Source: a bacterium (GTDB lineage Bacteria; Electryoneota; RPQS01). Taken from it: a stretch of 64,000 bases of DNA. How positions within the stretch are numbered: position 1 is the stretch's first letter; each line of letters opens with the position of its first letter. The notes under the pieces were generated by a model that was not told the origin of the DNA, did not search any database, and saw only the letters and a program-made list of their open reading frames with translations. The stretch spans positions 248,001 to 312,000 of the forward strand of contig JAHDVH010000003.1 of assembly GCA_023382385.1 (NCBI GenBank), read 5' to 3'. The position numbers were made by a program, and so were the translations under genes. Positions 8,789-17,028 of the stretch are shown here, one piece after another.

Positions 8789-11050
8789 CTACATCGGCAT
8801 CATGCCGGACGGAATCTCCTCGTCGAGTCGTTCAACATGGACAACTCCGGGGATGGCCCGCATACGTTTCAACACTCGCTGCAAATGCTGCAGTGATTTC
8901 ACTTCCAGTACGAACCGGCCAACCGCGAACATGTCTTCCCGCTTCATTTCGATGTACATGATGTTCACATCTTCCTTGGACAACGAAACCGTCAGGTCTC
9001 CCAGCAACTGCGAGCGGTCCTCAGCCATGATCCGCACGCGTACGTTGAACTTGGCTTCGCGGTCTGCATCCCATTCAACTTTAATATTGCGCTCGGGATG
9101 ACGCATCAAAAATGGGACATTCTTGCAATCCACGCGATGCACGACAACGCCCTTGCCGGTGCTGATGAAACCGGTTATCTGGTCGCCCGGCAAAGGCTGG
9201 CAGCAGGTGCCGAAACTGATAGCAACCTGGCCCATGCCCTGGATGCGAATGCCGGCTTCGCTTCCCTTTACGCGACGGATGACCTTTGACAACACATTGG
9301 CCACCGGACTTGACGGCACCGGCTCGGGCACCAACTTGCGGACGACGTGCTCAAGTGTCAAATCACCCGCTCCAAGTGCTGCGAAGAAGCTGTCCAACGC
9401 GTTATGACCGAAGAGCTGAGCCGCTTCCGTCAGCTCCTTATCGGTCTTCTTGTTCCGCAGTCTTGTCAGTTCTCGAGTCAGCATTTCGCGGCCGAGTCGT
9501 TCAGACTCTTCAAAGTGCTGCTCCTTGAGCCACTTCTTGATCTTGTTGCGCGCCCGACTTGTCTTGACGAATTGGAGCCAGTCGGGATTAGGTCTTTGAT
9601 TCGGCGAAACGATGATCTCAACCACGTCACCGGAATGCAATGCCGTTTTGAGCGTCGCAATCTGTCCGTTTATCTTCACCGCCATCGCATGCAGTCCGAC
9701 ATCGGTATGTACTGCGAAAGCAAAGTCCACCGGCGTCGATCCAACGGGCAAAGTCAAGAGTTTTCCGCGCGGGGTGAAGACGAAGATTTCGCCCTCAAAC
9801 AGATTGATCTTGAGGTCCTCAAGATACTCGCGCGAGTCATTGGCCTCGGACTGATTGTCCAACAAAGAACGTAACCACTCAATTTGGCGATCGAGTTCCT
9901 TGCGGCTTTGGTCGCCCTCTTTGTACCGCCAGTGCGCCGCAATTCCGAACTCTGCGCGGCTGTGCATATCGTCCGTGCGAATTTGAATCTCAATCTTGCG
10001 CCCGTCCGGTCCGAACACTTTCGTGTGCAGCGACTGATACATGTTGGACTTGGGCGTTGCAATATAGTCCGTGAACTTGTCTTGGATCGGGGTGTATAGC
10101 GAGTGCACGATTCCAAGCGCGTAGTAGCACTCTTCGGACTTCGGGACGATAATGCGGATGGCCAGCAAATCGAGAATTTCTTCGAATGAATAGCCGCGCG
10201 TCTTAATCTTATTATAGATCGAATAGAGGTGCTTCGGTCTGCCGATTACCTGACCCTTGATCCCTGCTTTCCGCAATTCGGCCTGAATCCGCGCCGTTTC
10301 GCGATGAATGATGCGCTCCCGCTCGTTGCGCTTCAGCGAGACTTTTTCGGCGAGCTCATGATAGGCCCGCGGATTAAGAACCTTAAAGGCGAGATCTTCG
10401 AGTTCCCATTTGACCTGATAGACTCCGAGCCGGTGCGCAAGGGGAGCGTACACGTCCATCGTCTCGTGCGCGATGCGCTCTTGCTGCTTTCGACTCATGT
10501 GGCCGATCGTACGCATATTGTGTAACCGGTCGGCAAACTTGATCAGGATCACCCGCAGGTCATTGACCATCGAAAGCAGCATCTTATGCAGATTCTCCGC
10601 CTGCTGCTTCTCTTTCGATTCATATTTCAGCTCGGGGATCTTGGTAACACCGTCCACCATCTTGGCAACGCCGTCACCAAACGCCGCGCGCAGTTGGCTC
10701 ATCGTGGTTTCCGTGTCTTCCACGACGTCGTGCAGCAAACCGGCGGCAATCACGTCCTCGCGCATATGCAACTCGGCAAGGATCTCCGCGACTGACAAGA
10801 GATGCGTGATGTAAGGCTCGCCCGAGAGTCGCCTCTGGTTCTTGTGCGCATCATAGGCGAAATGAAACGCCCGTTCCACCAGGCTGAAATCGGCCTGCGG
10901 AAAAACCGTCAGCAGTGCGACGCGAATAGAATCGAGCGCGCGCACAAACTCCGGCTCGATCCGCTCATACTGCGGACCGGCAAGCGGAGGAAGGACAGTC
11001 GCACTGTTTTGTGCTTCTGCTTCCACGAGTTTACGCGCGGACTCGGCCAT
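8789..11050 (-). CDS. rel: Bifunctional (p)ppGpp synthetase/hydrolase Rel (RelA/SpoT family)
   Basis: A 753-residue long RSH enzyme controlling the stringent response. The hydrolase domain keeps its HD pair (His107-Asp108 in GLLHDVVEDTE) and the ADRLHNMRT motif, so hydrolysis should be active. The synthetase domain follows (GRPKHLYSIYNKIKTRGYSF, then DYIATPKSNMYQSLHT and EIQIRTDDMH), also intact. A TGS domain starts at IFVFTPRGKLLTLPVGSTP, a zinc-finger/helical linker lies around ISFGTCCQPLPGD, and an ACT domain fills the last ~75 residues. No second RSH gene is in view. It is 26 bases downstream of dnaB. Confidence 0.95.
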   Translation of the reverse strand: MAESARKLVEAEAQNSATVLPPLAGPQYERIEPEFVRALDSIRVALLTVFPQADFSLVERAFHFAYDAHKNQRRLSGEPYITHLLSVAEILAELHMREDVIAAGLLHDVVEDTETTMSQLRAAFGDGVAKMVDGVTKIPELKYESKEKQQAENLHKMLLSMVNDLRVILIKFADRLHNMRTIGHMSRKQQERIAHETMDVYAPLAHRLGVYQVKWELEDLAFKVLNPRAYHELAEKVSLKRNERERIIHRETARIQAELRKAGIKGQVIGRPKHLYSIYNKIKTRGYSFEEILDLLAIRIIVPKSEECYYALGIVHSLYTPIQDKFTDYIATPKSNMYQSLHTKVFGPDGRKIEIQIRTDDMHSRAEFGIAAHWRYKEGDQSRKELDRQIEWLRSLLDNQSEANDSREYLEDLKINLFEGEIFVFTPRGKLLTLPVGSTPVDFAFAVHTDVGLHAMAVKINGQIATLKTALHSGDVVEIIVSPNQRPNPDWLQFVKTSRARNKIKKWLKEQHFEESERLGREMLTRELTRLRNKKTDKELTEAAQLFGHNALDSFFAALGAGDLTLEHVVRKLVPEPVPSSPVANVLSKVIRRVKGSEAGIRIQGMGQVAISFGTCCQPLPGDQITGFISTGKGVVVHRVDCKNVPFLMRHPERNIKVEWDADREAKFNVRVRIMAEDRSQLLGDLTVSLSKEDVNIMYIEMKREDMFAVGRFVLEVKSLQHLQRVLKRMRAIPGVVHVERLDEEIPSGMMPM

Positions 11051-11076
11051 GTTTCGAACAATACTTCCAAATTCAA

Positions 11077-12573
11077 TTAAAACGGCGTGTCATCAATTGG
11101 CGGCAGCGAATTATCACCATAATCGGCGCCTCCTTCTGATGCGACTGCTTCGTGTGATACTTCACCCGATTCCAACGGCGCGAACATGGTATACTCTTTC
11201 AAGAAAGTCAGCGCCACAGACCCTGTCGGGCCATTTCGATTCTTGGCAACGATAATCTCAGCAAGTCCCTGGATCGGGTAAGAATGACTTCCGATTTCGT
11301 AAGTCGGGTCTTTCTTCCCCTTGTAGATATCCTTGTAGTATTCAGGACGGTAAACAAACATGACGACATCCGCGTCCTGCTCGATTGCGCCTGAATCGCG
11401 CAAGTCAGACAGCATCGGTTTGCGGTCTCCTCCCCGCGACTCCGGAGCGCGAGAGAGCTGGGAAAGGCAGATAATGGGAATCTTTAGCTCTTTCGCAAGA
11501 TTCTTCAAAGACGCAGAAACATAAGCGATCCATTGCTGCTGATTATCCGGCATCTTAGGCGGAGAGATCAACTGCAAGTAGTCGATCACTATGAGATTGA
11601 TTCTGTGCTCAAGCCACAACTGCCGTGCGCGGGCACGGAGGGTACTCATGTCCAAACCTGGCGTATCGTCAAAGAACAACTGATAGTCGGCGAGCCGACC
11701 TGCTGACATTGACAGACGGCTGTACTCTTCCCGCGTCATTCGACCTGTCCGCACGCGCTGCAAACTGATGTGCGACTCTCCTGAAAGCATTCGGAGCACC
11801 AACTGTCGCACGTCCATTTCAAGGGAGAATATTGCAACGCTGGCATTCCCGCGATGCGCGGCTCCGACCGCGATATTCATGGCAAGTGCAGTCTTCCCCA
11901 TAGAAGGCCGAGCTGCTATGATAATCAATTCACCAGGGTTAAAACCGGTCGTAAAGTCATCGAGTCTATCAAAGCCCGAAGTCAACCCGTGCAAATGGCC
12001 CTCTCGGGTTTTCATCACTTCAATGTGATCGATCGTCGACTTGACGGCATCCCAAGCGCTTATCGCATTGCGACCGCGCCTGCGGCCAATCAGATTCACA
12101 AGATCGCTTTGCACTTTTTCAAAGACCACATCGGCTCGCGCAGTGGGATCTGTAGCCGCAGTCGCAGCCTCGGCACTTAACGCGATAACATTTCGCAGGA
12201 GCGCCTTTTCATGCACGATTGCCGCATAGTGCTCTATATTCGCCGAAGTCGGCACTTCAGCCGCAAGCTCACTGAGAAACGGGACTCCGCCCACTTCCTC
12301 AAGCTTACCAAGTCTCCGCAACTCCTCAGTGACCGTGATTAGGTCGATTGGCTCACGACGAATGTCAAGCTCGCCCATACACTTGAAGAGAGATCTGTGG
12401 TGCGGGCGATAGAACGATTCGGGTTCCACCAGATGTGCTATTCGAGCAAACGCAGCGCCGTCGGAGAGCAGGGCACCCAACAGGGCACGTTCCATCTCGG
12501 GAGATTGCGGCGGAACCTTCACCCCGGTAAGATCTGGCGCTTGTGCGCGTTCTGAAACAGCGGGATAGGTCAC
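11077..12573 (-). CDS. dnaB: Replicative DNA helicase DnaB
   Basis: Hexameric 5'-3' helicase that unwinds the replication fork. The 498 residues comprise the N-terminal primase-interacting domain (from ~25, beginning PQSPEMERALLGALL) and the RecA-like motor. Walker A is ARPSMGKTA at 221-229 and Walker B LIVIDYLQLI at 327-336; the arginine-finger region QLSRAPESRGGDRKPMLSDLRDSG is intact and uninterrupted, so there is no intein. The start is GTG at 12573 with an AGGAG site upstream. The acidic tail (DYGDNSLPPIDDTPF) is typical. It follows the uracil-DNA glycosylase gene after 92 bases. Confidence 0.96.
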   Translation of the reverse strand: MTYPAVSERAQAPDLTGVKVPPQSPEMERALLGALLSDGAAFARIAHLVEPESFYRPHHRSLFKCMGELDIRREPIDLITVTEELRRLGKLEEVGGVPFLSELAAEVPTSANIEHYAAIVHEKALLRNVIALSAEAATAATDPTARADVVFEKVQSDLVNLIGRRRGRNAISAWDAVKSTIDHIEVMKTREGHLHGLTSGFDRLDDFTTGFNPGELIIIAARPSMGKTALAMNIAVGAAHRGNASVAIFSLEMDVRQLVLRMLSGESHISLQRVRTGRMTREEYSRLSMSAGRLADYQLFFDDTPGLDMSTLRARARQLWLEHRINLIVIDYLQLISPPKMPDNQQQWIAYVSASLKNLAKELKIPIICLSQLSRAPESRGGDRKPMLSDLRDSGAIEQDADVVMFVYRPEYYKDIYKGKKDPTYEIGSHSYPIQGLAEIIVAKNRNGPTGSVALTFLKEYTMFAPLESGEVSHEAVASEGGADYGDNSLPPIDDTPF

Positions 12574-12665
12574 CGCGCAATAACTCCTATCGAAATGACC
12601 GGTGAAGCATTACTTTGTCTTTGGATTCACTAAAGGCAAAGTGTTACTCCGGACCGGCAAAAATA

Positions 12666-13364
12666 TTACAACTTGTCGAAGAGTTCGCGCAACATCCTGA
12701 AGTCGGCATCCCCATAAAGCTTCTGGGTCATATTGCGCAGATAGTACGCGGGGTGATAGGTCACCAGCAGTTTCATTCCCTGCCACTGCATCACACGACC
12801 TCTGAGTTCCTTCATCGGGAGGTCAGTACCAAGCAGCTCGTTTGCCGCATGCTTACCAAGACAAACGATGATATCCGGGCTTATCAGAGAAAGCTGAGTG
12901 CGCAAATACGGTCGGCAAGTGGCTTTCTCTTCGGGAAGAGGATCGCGGTTTCCCGGCGGACGGCATTTCAACGTATTGCAGATATAGACGTCCCGGCGAT
13001 CAAAACCTGCCGCTGCGAGCATCTCATTCAGCAATTGACCGGCCCGCCCGACAAACGGAATGCCGGTTTGATCTTCTTCTTGACCCGGCGCTTCGCCGAC
13101 GAAAACTATTCGCGCTCGCGGGTTGCCATCGCCAAACACGAACTTGGTTCGCGTATTGCCAAGTGAACAACGAGTGCAGGAGTTTATATTCTTCTCGAAT
13201 TCCGCAAGAGAGTTGGGAAGAGGAACAACTGCGCCGTCAAGCACTCTCAATTGAAGCAACTCGGGTTCTACGTACTTTCTCAAACTGCTCTCTGGCAAAT
13301 AGACTTCATCTTCAAAGAGCGAGAGTGTCCTGAGATACTCAATTGCGGCTCGGCCGGAACTCAT
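12666..13364 (-). CDS. Uracil-DNA glycosylase, family 4 (4Fe-4S)
   Basis: Removes uracil from DNA to start base-excision repair. The 232 residues contain the family 4 active-site motif GEAPGQEEDQTGIPFVGRAGQLL, cut here as GEAPGQEEDQ plus PFVGRAGQLL, the HPAYYLRN motif, and four cysteines for the iron-sulfur cluster (CTRC near 63-66, then NTLKCRPP and ATCRPYL). The first ~55 residues are an extension relative to the compact thermophile enzymes. The start ATG overlaps the stop of coaBC as ATGA (13361-13364). Confidence 0.92.
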   Translation of the reverse strand: MSSGRAAIEYLRTLSLFEDEVYLPESSLRKYVEPELLQLRVLDGAVVPLPNSLAEFEKNINSCTRCSLGNTRTKFVFGDGNPRARIVFVGEAPGQEEDQTGIPFVGRAGQLLNEMLAAAGFDRRDVYICNTLKCRPPGNRDPLPEEKATCRPYLRTQLSLISPDIIVCLGKHAANELLGTDLPMKELRGRVMQWQGMKLLVTYHPAYYLRNMTQKLYGDADFRMLRELFDKL

Positions 13365-15193
13365 GCCACAGGTTCAGTCTTGGCAGCCTTCTTCTTGGCT
13401 CTCTTTGCAGTCTTCTTCTCCACCCGTTCTGCGACTGCCGGCGTAACCTCTGCCTTCTTTTCCGCCTGAGGTTTGGAGACTTTCTTTGCGGATTTCTCTG
13501 GTGCGGCTGTTGGCACGGCCGCCTTCACCAGAGGAACTTCAACAGGCTTTGCGACTTTCTTCTTGTCACGTGGAAGTTTCTTCTTCGGCGACTTTGGCGT
13601 TTCAGCCACAACTGGTTTTGGCAAACTTACGACTGTTGATTCCGTCCTGACAGCGCTATCGGGTTGCGGCGTCATCTGCTTTGCGCCCATCGCGGCGGCT
13701 TGCCGCTCCCGACGTTCGCGTGCACGGCGGCCGCCTCTGCGCGACTTCTTTTTGCCACCCTGCGCGGGCACAGTCATGTCTGCCTTTGGCGCCACGCCGT
13801 TCAAAGGCTTGGCGGTCTCTTCAACCTGTTCTTCAAGATCAAGGCCTGCAAGATCCACAAGTCCCGGTCCGGCGGTTGGCGCAACGTATGTCAATTCTTC
13901 AGCGAGGTCGCGGTCAAGTTCGAGATCCTGCTCCGGTTCCGGCAGCGGATTTCGATAGATCTCCATGACCGCGTTCAGAATCTCGCGCGCAACCTCACGC
14001 TTGCTTTGAAGCGGCAGATCCTGCACATTGCCCGTTCGATGAATAATGAACACCTGATTTGTTTCGCCCTGAAACCCGCTCCCTTTGGCCAAGGGGTTAT
14101 TGGCAACCACGATGTCGAGGTGCTTTTCACGCAGCTTGCGCAGCGCGTTCTCCAAGACGTTTTCAGTCTCCAGCGCAAATCCAACGATGATGCGGTTCCC
14201 TTTGTTCTGAGACATGCTTTTCAGGATATCTTCAGTTGGCACCAAATGCACGTCAGGATCCGGCTCGCCCTTTTTTATCTTGTTCGTCGCAGTGGAAGCA
14301 AATGTGTAATCACTCACAGCTGCCGACATCAAGAGTATGTTGCAGTGCGGAAACTCGCGTTTAACCGTTTGAGCCATTTGTGAGGCTGTCGTAATACGCA
14401 GCAATCTGACTCCGCTCGGGGGAATGACATCCGTCGGCCCACAAATGAGCGTGACTTCCGCACCGCGCTCACGGGCTTCTTCAGCGAGTGCGAAGCCCAT
14501 TCGGCCGGATGCACGGTTTGTTAAAACCCGTACCGGATCCCAGCTCTCTTCGGTTCGCCCGGCAGTGACAAGCACGCGCACACCTCGGAGATCTTGGGGA
14601 GCGCTTAGCAAATGATGAACTTCAGCAAAGATCGTCGCTGGCTCAGCCAATCTGCCGACGCCCGGGTCCTCGCCCGGACGTGCCATTTCTCCAGATTCCG
14701 GAGGCACGATTCGATAGCCGTGGCGCTTCAGCGTACTGACATTTTCCTGCACTGCGGGATTGGCCCACATGCGCGGATTCATCGCTGGACAGAGAATTCG
14801 ACGGCGCTCGCAAGCGAGCAGAATTGTAGTCAGAAGGTCATCGCCCAAACCATTCGCGACACGTCCCAGGTGATCGGCTGTCGCGGGCGCAACCACAACG
14901 ATGTCCGCCCACGTTGAGAGTTCCGTATGCCATGGCGATTCCTGCCCCGGCCCGGGAAACATCTCGACGAAAACGGAGCGTGCGGTAATCGCCTCGAATG
15001 AAAGCGGAGCTATGAACTTGGTCGCGGCAGGTGTCATCACAACCTGCACTTTTGCTCCGGCCTGAATAAATAAACGTGCGAGTTCCACCGCTTTGTAAGC
15101 GGCAATTCCCGCCGTCACGCCCAGCAGAATCCTCCGACCGGCGAGGTCCCCACTCGGTCTCAGATCCCTCTCAGGGCGGCGGTTACTCTTCAT
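13361..15193 (-). CDS. coaBC: Bifunctional CoaBC with a ~198-residue lysine-rich C-terminal tail
   Basis: Phosphopantothenate-cysteine ligase plus phosphopantothenoylcysteine decarboxylase, two steps of coenzyme A synthesis. Residues 20-190 are the flavoprotein decarboxylase: GVTAGIAAYKA, catalytic His89 in WHTELSTWAD, and PAMNPRMW at 136-143. The usual clamp cysteine is not seen in the corresponding SGEMARPGEDPGVGR stretch. Residues 202-410 are the synthetase: TAGRTEE, LTNRASGRMG, GFALETE and DIVVANNPL. A normal CoaBC ends near 410; here about 198 residues follow, rich in Lys, Arg, Ala, Pro and Val, including KKKSRRGGRRARERRER and AKKKAAK. It overlaps rpoZ by 11 bases, in the familiar yicC-gmk-rpoZ-coaBC order. 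Confidence 0.93.
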   Translation of the reverse strand: MKSNRRPERDLRPSGDLAGRRILLGVTAGIAAYKAVELARLFIQAGAKVQVVMTPAATKFIAPLSFEAITARSVFVEMFPGPGQESPWHTELSTWADIVVVAPATADHLGRVANGLGDDLLTTILLACERRRILCPAMNPRMWANPAVQENVSTLKRHGYRIVPPESGEMARPGEDPGVGRLAEPATIFAEVHHLLSAPQDLRGVRVLVTAGRTEESWDPVRVLTNRASGRMGFALAEEARERGAEVTLICGPTDVIPPSGVRLLRITTASQMAQTVKREFPHCNILLMSAAVSDYTFASTATNKIKKGEPDPDVHLVPTEDILKSMSQNKGNRIIVGFALETENVLENALRKLREKHLDIVVANNPLAKGSGFQGETNQVFIIHRTGNVQDLPLQSKREVAREILNAVMEIYRNPLPEPEQDLELDRDLAEELTYVAPTAGPGLVDLAGLDLEEQVEETAKPLNGVAPKADMTVPAQGGKKKSRRGGRRARERRERQAAAMGAKQMTPQPDSAVRTESTVVSLPKPVVAETPKSPKKKLPRDKKKVAKPVEVPLVKAAVPTAAPEKSAKKVSKPQAEKKAEVTPAVAERVEKKTAKRAKKKAAKTEPVA

Positions 15194-15488
15194 ACTTTTT
15201 CTGAATCTTTCCGTCTACCATTTCGCGCAGTGAGAGTACAACGGGCTTGTCGAACACGAGTTTCTCGCGTTCAATTTCTTCAATCTCTACAGAATCATCG
15301 CCGCTTTCGGCACGCGCTCGCGCCGCAGCCTGCTCGAGCATCTCAGTCTGACCCAGATGGCGATCAACGCGCCGTTTTTGCAGCTCTCCAATTTGGCGTG
15401 CGCGGCGCGCAATGATTAACACGGCTTCGTATACATTTTCTGCTTTGCCGACAAACGATTCGGGATGGGTGTCAAGTGAGTAAGGCAT
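15183..15488 (-). CDS. rpoZ: RNA polymerase omega subunit RpoZ
   Basis: A 101-residue omega subunit, which assists folding of beta' and RNA polymerase assembly. The diagnostic helix is NVYEAVLIIARRARQIG (residues ~19-35), followed by an acidic C-terminal half (SGDDSVEIEEIEREK). The ATG at 15488 is preceded by AAGGAAG; the in-frame ATG at 15575 would lie inside the end of gmk and adds an unlikely basic N-terminus. Placement between gmk and coaBC is the classical arrangement and strongly supports the call despite the short length. Confidence 0.88.
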   Translation of the reverse strand: MPYSLDTHPESFVGKAENVYEAVLIIARRARQIGELQKRRVDRHLGQTEMLEQAAARARAESGDDSVEIEEIEREKLVFDKPVVLSLREMVDGKIQKKYEE

Positions 15489-15549
15489 GTCTTCCTTGTT
15501 TAGTTTCCTGTTGGAGTTCCCCCCCGTTTCCGGGAATCCACCTCTTTTG

Positions 15550-16119
15550 CTATACCGAGGGCCAACGCGCTTCAATGCAGGTCAGCACGTCAGTAACGGC
15601 CTGTTCAACTTCCTGATTTATGACTACACAGTCAAAGCACTTTGCCTGTGCCAATTCCATTTCGGCTCGGGCGAGTCTTCGCTCGATTATGTCTGGTGCA
15701 TCCGTTCCGCGCCTGACCAATCGTTCCTTGAGGACTTCCAGCGATGGTGGCTGAATGAAAATGGTCAGAGCTTGAGGGTAAAGTCGCTTGATACTTGCAG
15801 CTCCCTTGACGTCCAAGTCCAACAGCAATGTCCTACCGCTTTCAAGCGCGTGATCAACGTCAGACTTAAGCGTTCCATAGAGATTGCCGTGCACGTTCTC
15901 GTATTCCAGAAACTCACCAGCGGCAATCTTTTCTTCAAACTTCTCCCGAGACAGAAAGTGATAGTCTTCTCCGTCTCTTTCCTCGTCGCGAGGCGGCCTG
16001 GTTGTTGCACTGCAAGAGAATTCCCACTCGGGGTGCTTCTGGCGAATATGCCGGATGACAGTGGTTTTACCTCCGCCGGCAGGAGCCGCAAATACGACCA
16101 GACGACCCGTTCTATTCAA
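15550..16119 (-). CDS. gmk: Guanylate kinase Gmk
   Basis: Phosphorylates GMP to GDP with ATP. The 189 residues include a P-loop of the form AAPAGGGKTT (residues 10-20), the GMP-binding segment SATTRPPRDEERDGEDYHFLS, and EFLEYENVHGNLYGT. The P-loop differs from the common GPSGAGKST in its first residues, but A-P-x-G-x-G-K variants are usual in FCB bacteria. The start codon is TTG at 16119, overlapping the yicC stop by 8 bases, which suggests translational coupling. Confidence 0.95.
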   Translation of the reverse strand: MNRTGRLVVFAAPAGGGKTTVIRHIRQKHPEWEFSCSATTRPPRDEERDGEDYHFLSREKFEEKIAAGEFLEYENVHGNLYGTLKSDVDHALESGRTLLLDLDVKGAASIKRLYPQALTIFIQPPSLEVLKERLVRRGTDAPDIIERRLARAEMELAQAKCFDCVVINQEVEQAVTDVLTCIEARWPSV

Positions 16120-16990
16120 GATTCTGGACTTGCTCTCGCAACCGCTCGATTTCCTCGCGGATGCTGACCGTCAAGTGTGACACTTCGAGGCTTGACGTCT
16201 TTGAAGCGATTGTGTTAGCCTCGCGATTCATCTCCTGCAGCAGGAAGCCCAGCCGCTTACCGACTTGACCCGTTGGACTAGTAAGAGTTTTGCGAAACGC
16301 GGTTAAGTGTCCATCAAGCCGGACGCATTCTTCCGTGATGTCGAGGCGATCAGCAATGAGCGCAAGCTCAAGTTCGAGCCGATTTTCATCGTAGGATTCG
16401 TTGCTGACCAAGCGCTGGACTCGATCCTTTAGCTTCTCCAAAGTGCGAGTCGGCAATCCCTCCTGCGCCAGCTTAACCTCACTTAACGCGGCCGAAATCA
16501 AATCCAGCCTGCCAAGCATGTCCCGCATCAGTACGTCGCCTTCCTGCCGCCGCATCAGTCTAAGATTCTGAATCGCCAGTTCTGTCGCGGCCAAAGATAA
16601 CTTCAAGAGTCGATCGGTGACTTCCGGCGCATCAACAGGAGTGGTAACCTCCGGGAACTGAAGCAAATGGTCGAGATGCACGGTTTCACTGATGCGAAGT
16701 TCTGCACAGAGCTCCTGCAACTGTCCGGAAATCCGCTTTGCCGCATCAATGTCGATGCGTGCAGCTGTGGGCAGTCCACTGCGATTCTCGGTCAAGGTCA
16801 GCGAGATCTTTCCGCGCTCTACGCCTTTCCTGCAGAGTTCGCGCAACTCTGCTTCAAAGATCAGCAATGTCCTCGGTGCACGGAATCCAAAGTCAAAGTA
16901 TCGGTTATTGAGCGTTCTCAGTTCCGCGCCGACTGTCAGTCCGTCTTCAGTGACTTCGCCCCTGCCGAAACCGGTCATCGAGTATATCAT
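16112..16990 (-). CDS. YicC/YloC family endoribonuclease
   Basis: A 292-residue member of the YicC family, recently assigned RNA endonuclease activity in E. coli. The hallmark N-terminus MIYSMTGFGRGEV is present, followed by ELRTLNNRYFDFGFRAPR; the C-terminal DUF1732 part carries GKRLGFLLQEMNREANTIASK and the ending HLTVSIREEIERLREQVQN. It starts the yicC-gmk-rpoZ-coaBC run conserved in many bacteria, and overlaps gmk by 8 bases. Confidence 0.93.
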   Translation of the reverse strand: MIYSMTGFGRGEVTEDGLTVGAELRTLNNRYFDFGFRAPRTLLIFEAELRELCRKGVERGKISLTLTENRSGLPTAARIDIDAAKRISGQLQELCAELRISETVHLDHLLQFPEVTTPVDAPEVTDRLLKLSLAATELAIQNLRLMRRQEGDVLMRDMLGRLDLISAALSEVKLAQEGLPTRTLEKLKDRVQRLVSNESYDENRLELELALIADRLDITEECVRLDGHLTAFRKTLTSPTGQVGKRLGFLLQEMNREANTIASKTSSLEVSHLTVSIREEIERLREQVQNLE

Positions 16991-17028
16991 GATCTGCGTA
17001 ATGGCGAAGTGAGGTTGTCCATGGCAAG

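Noticed and set aside
8259-9101. 280-codon plus-strand open frame across ruvX, the HU gene and the rel end
   Set aside because: Runs antisense over three well-supported genes, with no ribosome site or domain; a reflection of their coding bias.
13664-14383. 239-codon plus-strand open frame opposite coaBC
   Set aside because: Antisense to the CoaBC ligase and tail region; no independent support.
15550-16119. Guanylate kinase P-loop departing from GPSGAGKST as a sign of lost function
   Set aside because: A-P-x-G-x-G-K-T forms are ordinary in FCB guanylate kinases and all other motifs are intact.
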